DNA of 64,000 bases. It comes from Seminavis robusta. Its lineage: Eukaryota > Bacillariophyta > Bacillariophyceae > Naviculales > Naviculaceae. The translations under genes were made by a program, and so were the position numbers. Below are positions 44,990-55,037 of this stretch, in pieces. The notes beneath the pieces were generated by a model. The model did not search any database. It saw only the letters and a program-made list of their open reading frames with translations, and had not been told where the DNA came from. The first letter of the stretch is position 1; each line of letters opens with the position of its first letter. Location: the NCBI GenBank assembly GCA_903772945.1, contig CAICTM010000333.1, forward strand, positions 1-64,000, read 5' to 3'.

Positions 44990-46519
44990 CCTTGCCTCGC
45001 CGGCAAGAATCTTCAGAAAAGCTTTCTCATTTAAGACGTGTCACACTAAAACCCAGATACGGCATGTCCGTCGTCGGGTTGGTCATAAATCGAAGTACCC
45101 CACTTATATAACATGGCTGGAATCAGCATTAGAAGCGCTTTCCAGTGGTGTGCTATTCGTTATATCTCGCCGTACAGGAAGAACACCCTAGAGCACTGAA
45201 ACTAAATCTTTCCCACTGTAGCACTCGGTACAAACTCTACGTGAATTTAAAGCTAAGGATAAACTTTAATTCTCCAAAGTCATTCGTGCCCTCCGGACCA
45301 TGACAGACGGTGCCGTCTGGAAAATAATGTGACACGTCTTATTTTCGTGGTGACTTCGGCTGCTTTTCTTCTCTGGAGTCACACGAACCAAATCAAAAGG
45401 TCAAAGGAAGAGGAGGAACGGAATCGCAGATTAGGATCCAATCGAGTCTTGAACACTGAAATTGTGAGAAACACGGCGATTGAGCAATATAATGTGGGAA
45501 AGCCCGTTGCGTGCTCTCTCATTCGAGCGGGCTTCAACCACAATTACCTCGTTGAAATGGGCAATAAGAAGAAGTATGTACTTCGAGTCTATCTCAACGA
45601 CAAGTACTACATAAAAGACTCCAATGATTTCCGATTCGAACTGGATTTCATTGACTATTTGATCAAAGATCATGGGATTCCAACGGTACAGCCCATCAAA
45701 GCAAAGAACGGCGACTGGTTAAGTCAAATCCGGTTTGGAGAGCTACCCCAGGAAGGAGCAGCAATAAAAACAACCGCAGCAACCAACAACTTCATTCGGC
45801 ACGCGGCACTTTTCGAATATGCTCCAGGAATTGAAGTGGCGAATAATAATATGGAGTTGACACCTGCCCACTTCAAGATCCTTGGAGAGTTGCAAGCTCG
45901 CATCCACCAAGCCGCCGATCAATTTACTAATCCTAACAATCATCATCGGTACCAACAGGATGTTTCGACATATCTTCTCGATGAACCGCTCAAAACACTG
46001 GAACGAGAACTATCCAGGTACAATATGCAGCAGCAGATGGACTTTTTTAAGCCAACTGCTCAAGCCATCCGCGACAAGGTGGCGAAACTACCAAAAGAGA
46101 AGCCATACTATGGTTTGAATCATGGCGACTTGCATCCTGGTAATATGTTTTGGGATGATGCCACGCAGACGTTTACTGTTATCGATTGGGATCATTCGGC
46201 CTATGGATGGCGTGTCTATGATTCCGCATCTATGGTCAGCCCGCACAAGTTGACATTCTTCTTGATGGGCTATGAATCTGTGCGTCCATTGTCGCCGGAG
46301 GAAAAGGAAGCGATACCTCTGTTTAGGTTGCTCAGAGACATTTGGGACTTTGGTGATATTCTCGCGTTTCAACCCTTGTGGGGAGATGATAATGCCAGTG
46401 ATGAAAATAGGAAGGAAGAGCTCCGTGGCTACCTCGATCGGCTTCGTCGGGTTGCCACAGCTTTCGAAGAGCAGTACGGTGATGGCAAAGCGGCAGTAAA
46501 TCAGGCGAACACGTTCTGA
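44972..46519 (+). pseudogene. APH-like kinase, copy B, interrupted by a MITE
   Basis: The 5' codons (from the ATG at 44970-44972 area: TSSTCAPCLAGKNLQKSFLI) are followed by a 308-bp insertion (45033-45340) that brings an immediate stop. The rest of the gene resumes at 45341 and is open to the stop at 46519, with all catalytic motifs (HGDLHPGN, IDWDHSA) and a correct SPEEKEAIPLFRLL region. Unless the element is spliced out or an internal start is used, the membrane anchor is separated from the kinase domain. Confidence 0.7.
45033..45340. mobile_element. Non-autonomous DNA transposon (MITE), 308 bp
   Basis: Terminal inverted repeats AAGACGTGTCACA / TGTGACACGTCTT (13 bp perfect, imperfect for longer), flanked by a duplicated ATTT (45029-45032 and 45341-45344). 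The empty site CTCATTTTCGTGG is seen in copy C near 47617-47629. There is no ORF. A 4-bp duplication does not point clearly to one superfamily. Confidence 0.8.
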
Positions 46520-46802
46520 GAAGAACGTCTCACGGTATCATTCACAAATTGATCATCGCCTTTGCCACGGAGCCAAACCCGGTCCTTCTGCTTTGGCGGA
46601 GGTTGACAGGTCGCCTTTTTACTGCTACTATAGATTGATGAATACTGAGGTAGCCACCATTACTGCCGTGACACACTAGATTCGTTAGTAGTAGCTCGAT
46701 GTGTCACGGCATGCACTTGGAGCTTCTTTGGACGGCATCCGCAGCCAGCCTCTCACATCAATGCAGCTGGGCTTCACTCTTCTAGTGATGGCAAGTTCGT
46801 TG

Positions 46803-47275
46803 TCATATTTGACCTGCACCACCGTGAAGTAAGCTCTCAATCACGCTCTTGCTTGGAAAGATGTCGTTCACAGTCACGTCCAAGGAGGGCACCATTTTCA
46901 TCTGTTGCCCGTTGCCGTCGTCAAAAAATACAATCTCGTTCACATCGCCGTCCTTCAACATTGCTGGACAGCTTTGCTGGAGCTGGTCCACGCGATCGCA
47001 AATAAGACGAGTCATCCGCTCCAATTCAGACTGGTCAATTTCTCTGGTAGCAAAATCTTCCAAGCGCTCAAATTCGATTCTGTTGATATCTCGAAGCTTT
47101 TTGCGCCCGCGTCTTTGCCAGAATCTGACGTTGCCTCTGCATAGTTGGAGGCTAGCGCTGCTGATCATTTGAGAGAGCGTCTTCATACTTTGCTGTTTGT
47201 TGCCCAACTTTACTTCCGTCGGGGTTCCATTGCAATCGACTGCATCAACTTCACCGGAAATCAGCACCGTTGAGT
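46803..47275 (-). pseudogene. DXO-like nuclease, copy B, 3' part only
   Basis: The last 154 or so codons of the DXO-like gene (from ISGEVDAVDCNG onward). At about 47275 the gene stops abruptly and the sequence jumps to TTTTTGTTTTAGAGCC, which belongs to the region upstream of kinase copies A and C. It lacks the N-terminal half and the GHQFE motif. Confidence 0.8.
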
Positions 47276-47556
47276 CAATTTTTGTTTTAGAGCCTGAGCG
47301 AAAACGGGTCTGGTACCGTATGGTTAGCCTGTAACCCTAAAACGAGGACCAACCATTGATTGATTGATTGACACACCAAACAACAAAATCCGCAACAAGC
47401 CAACTCCATAGTTGGCGATTGCATGTCTCAATCTTCGAACAGACTTGCCTTCCATGCATCATGATCGGCTCTCGATAGCTCTATTGCCCTATCTAGTAGA
47501 TGTAACCACACCGAGCCCACTGTGAATCGTCTCAATTCCATACAACAGTCACCCCC
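47276..47556. repeat. Upstream region of kinase copy C
   Basis: Matches 39050-39340 upstream of copy A, including the (TTGA)n-like ATTGATTGATTGATTGAC stretch and the TTGCATGTCTCAATC segment that is also present at 32823 and 44832. Confidence 0.7.
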
Positions 47557-48795
47557 ATGCCATCCTCAACGTGTGCTCCTTGCCTCGCCGGCAAGAATCT
47601 TCAGAAAAGCTTTCTCATTTTCGTGGTGACTTCGGCTGCTTTTCTTCTCTGGAGTCACACGAACCAAATCAAAAGGTCAAAGGAAGAGGAGGAACGGAAT
47701 CGCAGATTAGGATCCAATCGAGTCTTGAACACTGAAATTGTGAGAAACACGGCGATTGAGCAATATAATGTGGGAAAGCCCGTTGCGTGCTCTCTCATTC
47801 GAGCGGGCTTCAACCACAATTACCTCGTTGAAATGGGCAATAAGAAGAAGTATGTACTTCGAGTCTATCTCAACGACAAGTACTACATCAAAGACTCCAA
47901 TGATTTCCGATTCGAACTGGATTTCATTGACTATTTGATCAAAGATCATGGGATTCCAACGGTACAGCCCATCAAAGCAAAGAACGGCGACTGGTTAAGT
48001 CAAATCCGGTTTGGAGAGCTACCCCAGGAAGGAGCAGCAATAAAAACAACCGCAGCAACCAACAACTTCATTCGGCACGCGGCACTTTTCGAATATGCTC
48101 CAGGAATTGAAGTGGCGAATAATAATATGGAGTTGACACCTGCCCACTTCAAGATCCTTGGAGAGTTGCAAGCTCGCATCCACCAAGCCGCCGATCAATT
48201 TACTAATCCTAACAATCATCATCGGTACCAACAGGATGTTTCGACATATCTTCTCGATGAACCGCTCAAAACACTGGAACGAGAACTATCCAGGTACAAT
48301 ATGCAGCAGCAGATGGACTTTTTTAAGCCAACTGCTCAAGCCATCCGCGACAAGGTGGCGAAACTACCAAAAGAGAAGCCATACTATGGTTTGAATCATG
48401 GCGACTTGCATCCTGGTAATATGTTTTGGGATGATGCCACGCAGACGTTTACTGTTATCGATTGGGATCATTCGGCCTATGGATGGCGTGTCTATGATTC
48501 CGCATCTATGGTCAGCCCGAACAAGTTGACATTCTTCTTGATGGGCTATGAATCTGTGCGTCCATTGTCGCTGGAGGAAAAGGAAGCGATACCTCTGTTT
48601 AGGTTGCTCAGAGACATTTGGGACTTTGGTGATATTCTCGCGTTTCAACCCTTGTGGGGAGATGATAATGCCAGTGATAAAAATAGGAAGGAAGAGCTCC
48701 GTGGCTACCTCGATCGGCTTCGTCGGGTTGCCACAGCTTTCGAAGAGCAGTACGGTGATGGCAAAGCGGCAGTAAATCAGGCGAACACGTTCTGA
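47557..48795 (+). CDS. APH/choline-kinase-fold phosphotransferase, copy C
   Basis: The intact copy, 412 residues from ATG 47557. A hydrophobic anchor (residues about 18-33, SFLIFVVTSAAFLLWS) is followed by a basic linker. The kinase lobe has NHNYLVEMGNKKKYVLRVY; the catalytic loop HGDLHPGN is at 281-288 (Asp283, Asn288) and the metal-binding IDWD at 301-304. The pattern is that of the phosphotransferase enzyme family (aminoglycoside phosphotransferase, homoserine kinase II, stress kinases). The substrate cannot be told. The position usually held by the ATP-contacting Lys is Arg (R102), as in many relatives. It is convergent with the DXO-like gene, and a near-identical pair of genes exists in copies A and B. 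Confidence 0.8.
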   Translation: MPSSTCAPCLAGKNLQKSFLIFVVTSAAFLLWSHTNQIKRSKEEEERNRRLGSNRVLNTEIVRNTAIEQYNVGKPVACSLIRAGFNHNYLVEMGNKKKYVLRVYLNDKYYIKDSNDFRFELDFIDYLIKDHGIPTVQPIKAKNGDWLSQIRFGELPQEGAAIKTTAATNNFIRHAALFEYAPGIEVANNNMELTPAHFKILGELQARIHQAADQFTNPNNHHRYQQDVSTYLLDEPLKTLERELSRYNMQQQMDFFKPTAQAIRDKVAKLPKEKPYYGLNHGDLHPGNMFWDDATQTFTVIDWDHSAYGWRVYDSASMVSPNKLTFFLMGYESVRPLSLEEKEAIPLFRLLRDIWDFGDILAFQPLWGDDNASDKNRKEELRGYLDRLRRVATAFEEQYGDGKAAVNQANTF

Positions 48796-49277
48796 GAAGA
48801 ACGTCTCACGGTATCATTCACAAATTGATCATCGCCTTTGCCACGGAGCCAAACCCGGTCCTTCTGCTTTGGCGGAGGTTGGCTGGCAGGCCGCCTTTTT
48901 CTACTGGAGCTGAGGCAGTGTTTGGAGCCATTCTCTGGTTTGAGTGAGGTCTGCACCAATTCTAGCTAACCGGTCCAGCAACACGTTAGTGCTGCCCCCT
49001 GTTTTGATATTGAACATATTTTTGAAGCGCCCAAATAACCGTGTTTCCCAGTTTCTGACTCTTGATGGTAGACACACCTTCTGCTACTATAGATTGATGA
49101 ATACTGAGGTGCGTAGCCACCATTACGGCCATGACACACTAGATTCTTAGGAGTGGTTCGATACCGTATGTCACGGCATGCACTTGAAGCTTCTTTGCGC
49201 GGCATCCGCAGCCAGCCTCTCACATCAATGCAGCTGGGCTTCAATCTTCTAGCTAGCTAGTGATGCCAAGTTCGTTG

Positions 49278-50489
49278 TCATCTTTGTCCTACACCACCGT
49301 GAAGTAAGCTCTCAATCACGCTCTTGTTTGGAAAGATGTCGTTGACAGTCACGTTCAAGGAGGGCACCATTTTCATCATCTGTTGCCCGTTGCCGTCGTC
49401 AAAAAATACAATCTCGTTCACATCGCCGTCCTTCAACATTGCTGGACAGCTTTGCTGGAGCTGGTCCACGCGATCGCAAATAAGACGAGTCATCCGCTCC
49501 AATTCAGACTGGTCGATTTCTCTGGTAGCAAAATCTTCCAAGCGCTCAAATTCGATTCTGTTGATATCTCGAAGCTTTTTGCGCCCGCGTCTTTGCCAGA
49601 ATCTGACGTTGCCTCTGCATAGTTGGAGGCTAGCGCTGCTGATCATTTGAGAGAGGGTCTTCATACTTTGCTGTTTGTTGCCCAACTTTACTTCCGTCGG
49701 GGTTCCATTGCAATCGACTGCATCAACTTCACCGGAAATCAGCACCGTTGAGTTGCCGATCTTCATCAGCTGGAGGTTTTCTGCTTCACTATGGTCGTAC
49801 GGCGGTTCAGGGGAAGTTCCAAGAAGGAAACGTTCGAATTGGTGGCCATGTGCAGACAAGTTATTCGTGTATGCCTTGTACCGGGAAACGAACAAAATTC
49901 CGGTGCTTGGTATTCTCATCACGATAAATTTCTCTCCATCATCTTGCAGCTCACCTGTAGCCAAGAGGAAGAGCGAATAACTCCCAAACATAAAGTTGAC
50001 AGATTTCGGGTCGACACCTTTGTGATTGGTGGCCACATACAAAGAAGCAATTGAGTGTTGACCAAATGGGAACAAGTTCTCCACGAGGAAGGGTTCCAGA
50101 AAGGAAAGCTTTCTTGGAAGGGTTGCTCTCAATGCCTGGACGTCCAGGATGGTTTTGGGTTTTCTCGTGAAGTCAATCATTTGCCGAATATCTTCAGCAG
50201 TGACCGAGGAAAGGGGATTGTAAGATCCTGTTGGATTCCAGCCGTAGTAACCCAAGTCACTGAGAGGTTCCAACTTGTCTTGGATCCCAATCCTCGTCAA
50301 AGCTTCTTTCAATTCCTCGTTCGGCGGTGGAAGATCAGTGCTTCCATCGCTTGAAAATCTAATGTGCAAAGAAGAAGACCATTTTGCAAATGGTGGGTGC
50401 AGAATTGATGCCCGGTAGCCTTGTTGGAAAGATGTTGCCTTGTTTACTACCGAAACGGCAAAAAACCTTTTAAATCCAACCAGTCTCAT
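49278..50489 (-). CDS. DXO/RAI1-like RNA 5'-end nuclease, copy C
   Basis: Intact, 403 residues (human DXO is about 396). The family removes incomplete, NAD or other non-canonical caps from RNA 5' ends. Seen: GHQFE at 215-219 (the G-x-x-E type motif), GEVD at 253-256 and EVK at 266-268, together the E-x-D / E-x-K metal site. The arginine of motif I is not obvious (the equivalent place reads FMFGSYSLF), so function is probable, not certain; another PD-(D/E)xK nuclease is the alternative. The first 45 or so residues are basic and hydroxyl-rich without acids (MRLVGFKRFF...WSSSLHIRFSS), like a mitochondrial presequence. Confidence 0.6.
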   Translation of the reverse strand: MRLVGFKRFFAVSVVNKATSFQQGYRASILHPPFAKWSSSLHIRFSSDGSTDLPPPNEELKEALTRIGIQDKLEPLSDLGYYGWNPTGSYNPLSSVTAEDIRQMIDFTRKPKTILDVQALRATLPRKLSFLEPFLVENLFPFGQHSIASLYVATNHKGVDPKSVNFMFGSYSLFLLATGELQDDGEKFIVMRIPSTGILFVSRYKAYTNNLSAHGHQFERFLLGTSPEPPYDHSEAENLQLMKIGNSTVLISGEVDAVDCNGTPTEVKLGNKQQSMKTLSQMISSASLQLCRGNVRFWQRRGRKKLRDINRIEFERLEDFATREIDQSELERMTRLICDRVDQLQQSCPAMLKDGDVNEIVFFDDGNGQQMMKMVPSLNVTVNDIFPNKSVIESLLHGGVGQR

Positions 50490-52550
50490 GGTGATGAATC
50501 AACCTCACCTGAGATAAGACGATAGACGCAGTTAAGGTGTCATGTTGGATGGGTTGTGTCCTTGCGACCCCGCAATTTTTGCCGCCAATAAGGTGTCTCG
50601 GAAGTCGTTTCTCTCATTAGAGCGCAGGTTCAGGAGTTTGCTAGGAACAGCCCCCCCAACAGGGAGAAATTCTCTCTGTTTATACCAGCTAAGACTCATG
50701 TGCGCAACACAAGAAAACCAGCCTGTACACTTATCAAAATTTTACTGGAAGTGTCAAAACTTTAGAATAAAATTCCAAAATATGATAAATTGATTCTAAA
50801 CACCTTGATTTTAAGAGTATCCGTGACATGATTTATTGCCTTGGTTCAAACAAGCCACAAAGTTGGCCTGAAAAACAATGCTGAGGACTACAGGATGAAC
50901 TCAACCAATATGCACCTACACACCAAGCTAAAATTAAAGTTATCTACTTCTTTGCTTGTCGCAGCCATGTGCTGGTTGTAGTGGTAGCAGCCGTGTAGAA
51001 GGCTTATCTTATGTCAAGCTAGATGCTTCATTTTTCTTCCAAACTATTTCCAAGTTCTCAGCTTCACCTTCATTTTGGACTGTGTACCCTTCGCTATAAC
51101 CCAATCATCTATTGATCTAAGACACATTGGAGAATCATACCATGAACTAGTAGATCCTCGAGTTAATAGAAAAAGTAGCCCAGACCACAAATCCAATATG
51201 AGCCAGCACCAACTCCAGCACCTATTCTGGTGTTCTTCTGATAGTAGTAATAGCATTAGCCATTCCAATCTTTTTTGTTTGTCTAACTGAAGGAATTGAT
51301 CAATCAGATGGGTAAATGGGGCAGTAGTGGGGGATAGATGGGCCGTCCTATCAGTGAGAGTAAATTTGCCAGAAAATGGCTGCCCTACTTTGCTGGCCAT
51401 TCGTGCTCATGACTGGAAATCACAAGCCACTACCACCACTGCGACGGCACGTCAATTTATGTATCCCTTCTCAGGGTATTGTAGGGGGTCTATTTGCTAT
51501 TCTGGTAGGGTAGTGTTGGCCACAAGGAAGAGGAATCAAAACTTGGTTTTTTTTGTTCTGGAACATGTGCCAACAAACACAAAGAATTCTGAGCATTCAG
51601 GTGCTGTTTCCGGTGTGTTCCTGAGGTTCTCACCAAAATTCTCCGTTGGGCCATTCTCCCTGTTGGCTGTTCCTAGTTTGGTGCAAAAGTCTAAAAACCT
51701 GTGGACACACTACGGAAAGGTAATGTGGCTTGTTTCATGTATGTTTACTTGAGGCTATCTAGCTAGCTATCGGTAGCTAACCTAAGCCGAAGTTGCAAGA
51801 CTTCAGTATGGAGTCTGCGACACTATCATTGCCGATTTTGGGGATCAGAGAGCTCAAATTGCGTTTGCAACTTTTCAAGCCACGGAAGAGATTAGCCACA
51901 GACGAGAGCATGCATGCCCCATATGGATGTTCAGCTGCTGCTTCTCAATCTTCGCCCAGCACCGGTACAGTACGGCAACTCTCCAGCAAGGAGCGATAGC
52001 AAACCTTCTAAGCCGCAGTTTGCTTCGGTACCTAGTACTGTATCTGCTACACTCACAGTGATTTTTGCGGGGATCATAGAGCCCAAATAGCGCTTGTGCT
52101 AGTGTTCACGCACTACAGTAGCGGGTCAGCCAGCTTCAGCGCAGAAGTGACTGTCCAAGCCATGGGCCACTGAATGGCACATCTGGCAGCATGCCGGTAC
52201 CAGGAGCTCTAGCTGGTGGAGCTTTCAGGTACTAGTACGGTATTTGTTTTAAAATCTATCTTTGTCTTATGTATGCTGCAGTGATAGCTGACGTTGCCTT
52301 CTCGTCTCAGAGTGAGATCCTACAAAGCCCAGTTAGAAGACAATCGACGATGTACCCAGACTCTGTTTCGCCTACGGTACCGTACCTGGTATGATACCTC
52401 TCTGGAGAAGACCAATGACCGTAGTCTCATCTCAACTAACTTTAAATGCATGATGTTTACTACTACTAATTCCGTGTATCTGATGATCACTGACTCTCGT
52501 TTCCAATCAGCAAGTTTCCATTGCTTCATTTCAACATTGGCTGGCTGGTT
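50490..52550. other. Upstream of DXO-like gene, then intergenic
   Basis: 50490-51410 repeats 42178-43118, with many single bases missing beyond 50880. From 51411 the sequence is unique; it continues past the CATGACTGG point where copy A meets the gap. CTAGCTAGCT and GGTACC words are present. No supportable gene. Confidence 0.5.
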
Positions 52551-53309
52551 TTACGCCACATCGGGAACGCCACAGCGCATATTGGCTGGCACCGCCACAT
52601 CAATCTTTTTAGGATATGCCAAGTTCAAGTTCTTCATAATCTCCACAAACTCTTCCTTTGTCTTTCCTCCACCCAACCTTGGGTTGGTTTTCTTTTCATC
52701 TCCCATTTTGGAAGATGTGCGGCCCTTGTAATCATGAGCTGGGTACACAATGGTTTCATCGGGCAAGGTAAACAGTTGGGCGTGGACCGAGTGAAAGAGC
52801 TTCTCAGCAGATCCACCCTGAAAGTCGGTACGGCCACACCCTTGAATCAAGAGGGCATCACCCGTCAAGACAAAGGATTCATCGTCGGCAACATAGGACA
52901 GGCATCCTTCTGTATGACCAGGGGTGGCTCTCACTGTCACACTGCGAGATCCAAAGACAATCTTGTCTCCATGTCGCACTGGAATGTCGGCCTTGGCACG
53001 TGATGCCTCAGCAATGACAGATTGCAAGCCCGGCAGTTTGGATTTGAGCAGTCCTGTTCCTGTAATGTGGTCAGCATGGGCATGAGTGTTGACACCATAG
53101 ACCAAGTGGAGTCCCAATGCTTCCATTTCTTTCAAGTCCCGGTCGACTTGAATGTCAACAGGATCGACAATAATGGCATCCTTAGTGGCGGGGTCCCACA
53201 GCAGGTATGTGTAGGTGGAAGAATCGTCGTCAAACAACTGCTTGAATCCCATGGCATCTCCTGCCTTGACAATGGATCCTTTTCCAGGTGTGGTGGTAGA
53301 AGTGCACAT
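52551..53309 (-). CDS. ETHE1: ETHE1 persulfide dioxygenase
   Basis: An iron-dependent metallo-beta-lactamase-fold enzyme that oxidises glutathione persulfide to sulfite in sulfide detoxification. 252 residues from ATG 53309, the usual length without a long presequence. The metal ligands are visible: THAHADH at 75-81, PGHTEGC at 130-136, TGD at 149-151 and YPAHDY at 189-194. The family signature [14 protein letters not shown] is at 154-167. Human ETHE1 is mitochondrial; here no clear presequence is seen, so it may act in the cytosol. Its start faces the methyltransferase gene, about 440 bp away. Confidence 0.92.
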   Translation of the reverse strand: MCTSTTTPGKGSIVKAGDAMGFKQLFDDDSSTYTYLLWDPATKDAIIVDPVDIQVDRDLKEMEALGLHLVYGVNTHAHADHITGTGLLKSKLPGLQSVIAEASRAKADIPVRHGDKIVFGSRSVTVRATPGHTEGCLSYVADDESFVLTGDALLIQGCGRTDFQGGSAEKLFHSVHAQLFTLPDETIVYPAHDYKGRTSSKMGDEKKTNPRLGGGKTKEEFVEIMKNLNLAYPKKIDVAVPANMRCGVPDVA

Positions 53310-53750
53310 TTTCGTTGTTTGGATTGATTGAAAGGGGGGAGAATATTCTGGTGGTTTGTGTTGTGAGTGTTGTGAGCGGAGAACTATATTTTCAGTTGCT
53401 GAATTTGTGAGAATACCGGTACGACTGTATTGAATCTGACACTTCCTGGTTGTCTGGGTGTGGCTCTTTTTCTGTTTTTCCGACCGAGCTAGTAGTTATC
53501 CCGGGCTCTTGCAACGATAGAAGAAGACTCGACTCTCATCATCTTGCGGGTGTTCGGGACAACTTAGTTGGGTGATCTTTGTTGTCCACGGGGTTTCTTT
53601 CTCGCGGCAATTGGAAACAGGCCGAGGCGGAAGAATGTCAAATAATATCCCGCGACCCCCCATTTATTCTCAGAAGAAGAGGTAAATCCATTGGAACCAA
53701 CCGTGGCCACCAAATAATCTTTCAGTTCCGACACAGAAAAGAGAGTGACC

Positions 53751-55037
53751 ATGGCGAAAGCCCAAAAGAGGCAAAAGAAGAATGACACCAAGGAGTCCAA
53801 GTCTCTTCCAAAGTACGGTTCGAAAGAGTATTGGGAACAGCGGTATGAAAAGGTGCTGCCAGATTCCGAAAAAGATCCCAAAGAGGTTGCCAACGACGAG
53901 GAAGAGCCCGATGCCTTTCACAACTGGTACTTTACGTATCATGATTTGCGACCCATCATATTGCCGTTGATCATGGGAGGAAAAGAAGCAGCACAGTCGT
54001 TGTTGGAAGACAAGAATGATGATTCAGCAAGGGACGAAAAAGATGATGATGAGGATCCAGACAATTCGGACTCGCCCAAAGATGACGATGATGGTGAAGA
54101 GAATGAAGAAGAAGGCCAAGAAGACGGCGACGATAATAATAAAGAAGAAGCAGAGAACAACGATGGTTGGGAAGAAGCAAGCGACTCTGATGATAACGAC
54201 GAAACCACTGAAGAATCCAAACTGGAAACGGGACTTGCCATTGTTGGGGAACCCATTTCTGTGCTGGAAGTGGGCTGTGGCGATGCGCCCTTGGTTGTTG
54301 GTTTGGCCGACGATTTGAGCCGAGTGAATGATGACGACAACCAAACGACATTGTTGGTTCATCGCATTGTCGGCACTGATTATAGTTCCAATGTCATTAG
54401 CGCTTTGAAACGAATGCACCAAAAGAAACGCAAAGCGAATGGCGAAAAGACAGACAAACAGCAACAACGACAACTTGCCATGGAATTTCAGGAGGCAGAT
54501 GCTCGCAAGCTGCCGTTTCCCGACAAGTCCTTCCATTTGATCTTGGAAAAGGGAACTATGGACGCCATGATTTCGGATCCTGACGTGGGAGTTTCCAATT
54601 GCATCCAGATTGTCAGCGATTGTGCGAGAACGTTGGCTATTGGGGGTAAGTAGTGCATCCCTGATCCAACTTTCTCTTGTCTTTCCTGGTATATATGAAT
54701 GCCCATCCTAATGTTTGTTGTCGCTCTCCTACTTTTTGCAGGCTGTTTCTTTTTGGTCTCTCATATCAACGCCCAAACAGAAAAAGGCGAAGAGTGGTTG
54801 AATGACGTTGTCGTGACAGGTCTTCGAAAGGGAGGGGGTGACGACGCCAGCTGGTCCATTGAAGTTCATGGAAATGCTGCACCAGTGCTGGACGAAGAAA
54901 AGGACGACAACAATGAGGATTCGGCAGGGCCAGCCGTTTACTTGATTTTCAAGTCTTCATCAACAATAACGAAAGACAAAGAGAAGGAAGGCTCTGACGA
55001 AACTCCAACAATTCCTCTTCAATTCTTTTCCTATTGA
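53751..55037 (+). CDS. EEF1AKMT4-like class I methyltransferase
   Basis: Exons 53751-54645 and 54742-55037 (396 residues) with a 96-bp GT-AG intron. It is an S-adenosylmethionine-dependent methyltransferase of the group that includes EEF1AKMT4 and METTL13, which methylate lysines of elongation factor 1A. The order is typical: KEYWEQRYE at the N-terminus, FHNWYFTYHDLRP, the SAM-binding VLEVGCGDAPLV, TDYSSNVI, and ADARKLPFPDKSFHLILEKGTMDAM. Between the first two parts and the SAM motif lies an unusual Asp/Glu-rich insert of roughly 60 residues (about 90-155). The target is inferred from the family only. Confidence 0.85.

Noticed and set aside
51793-51999. Short plus-strand frame after the repeated block
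   Set aside because: Only 68 codons, no domain, no supporting context.
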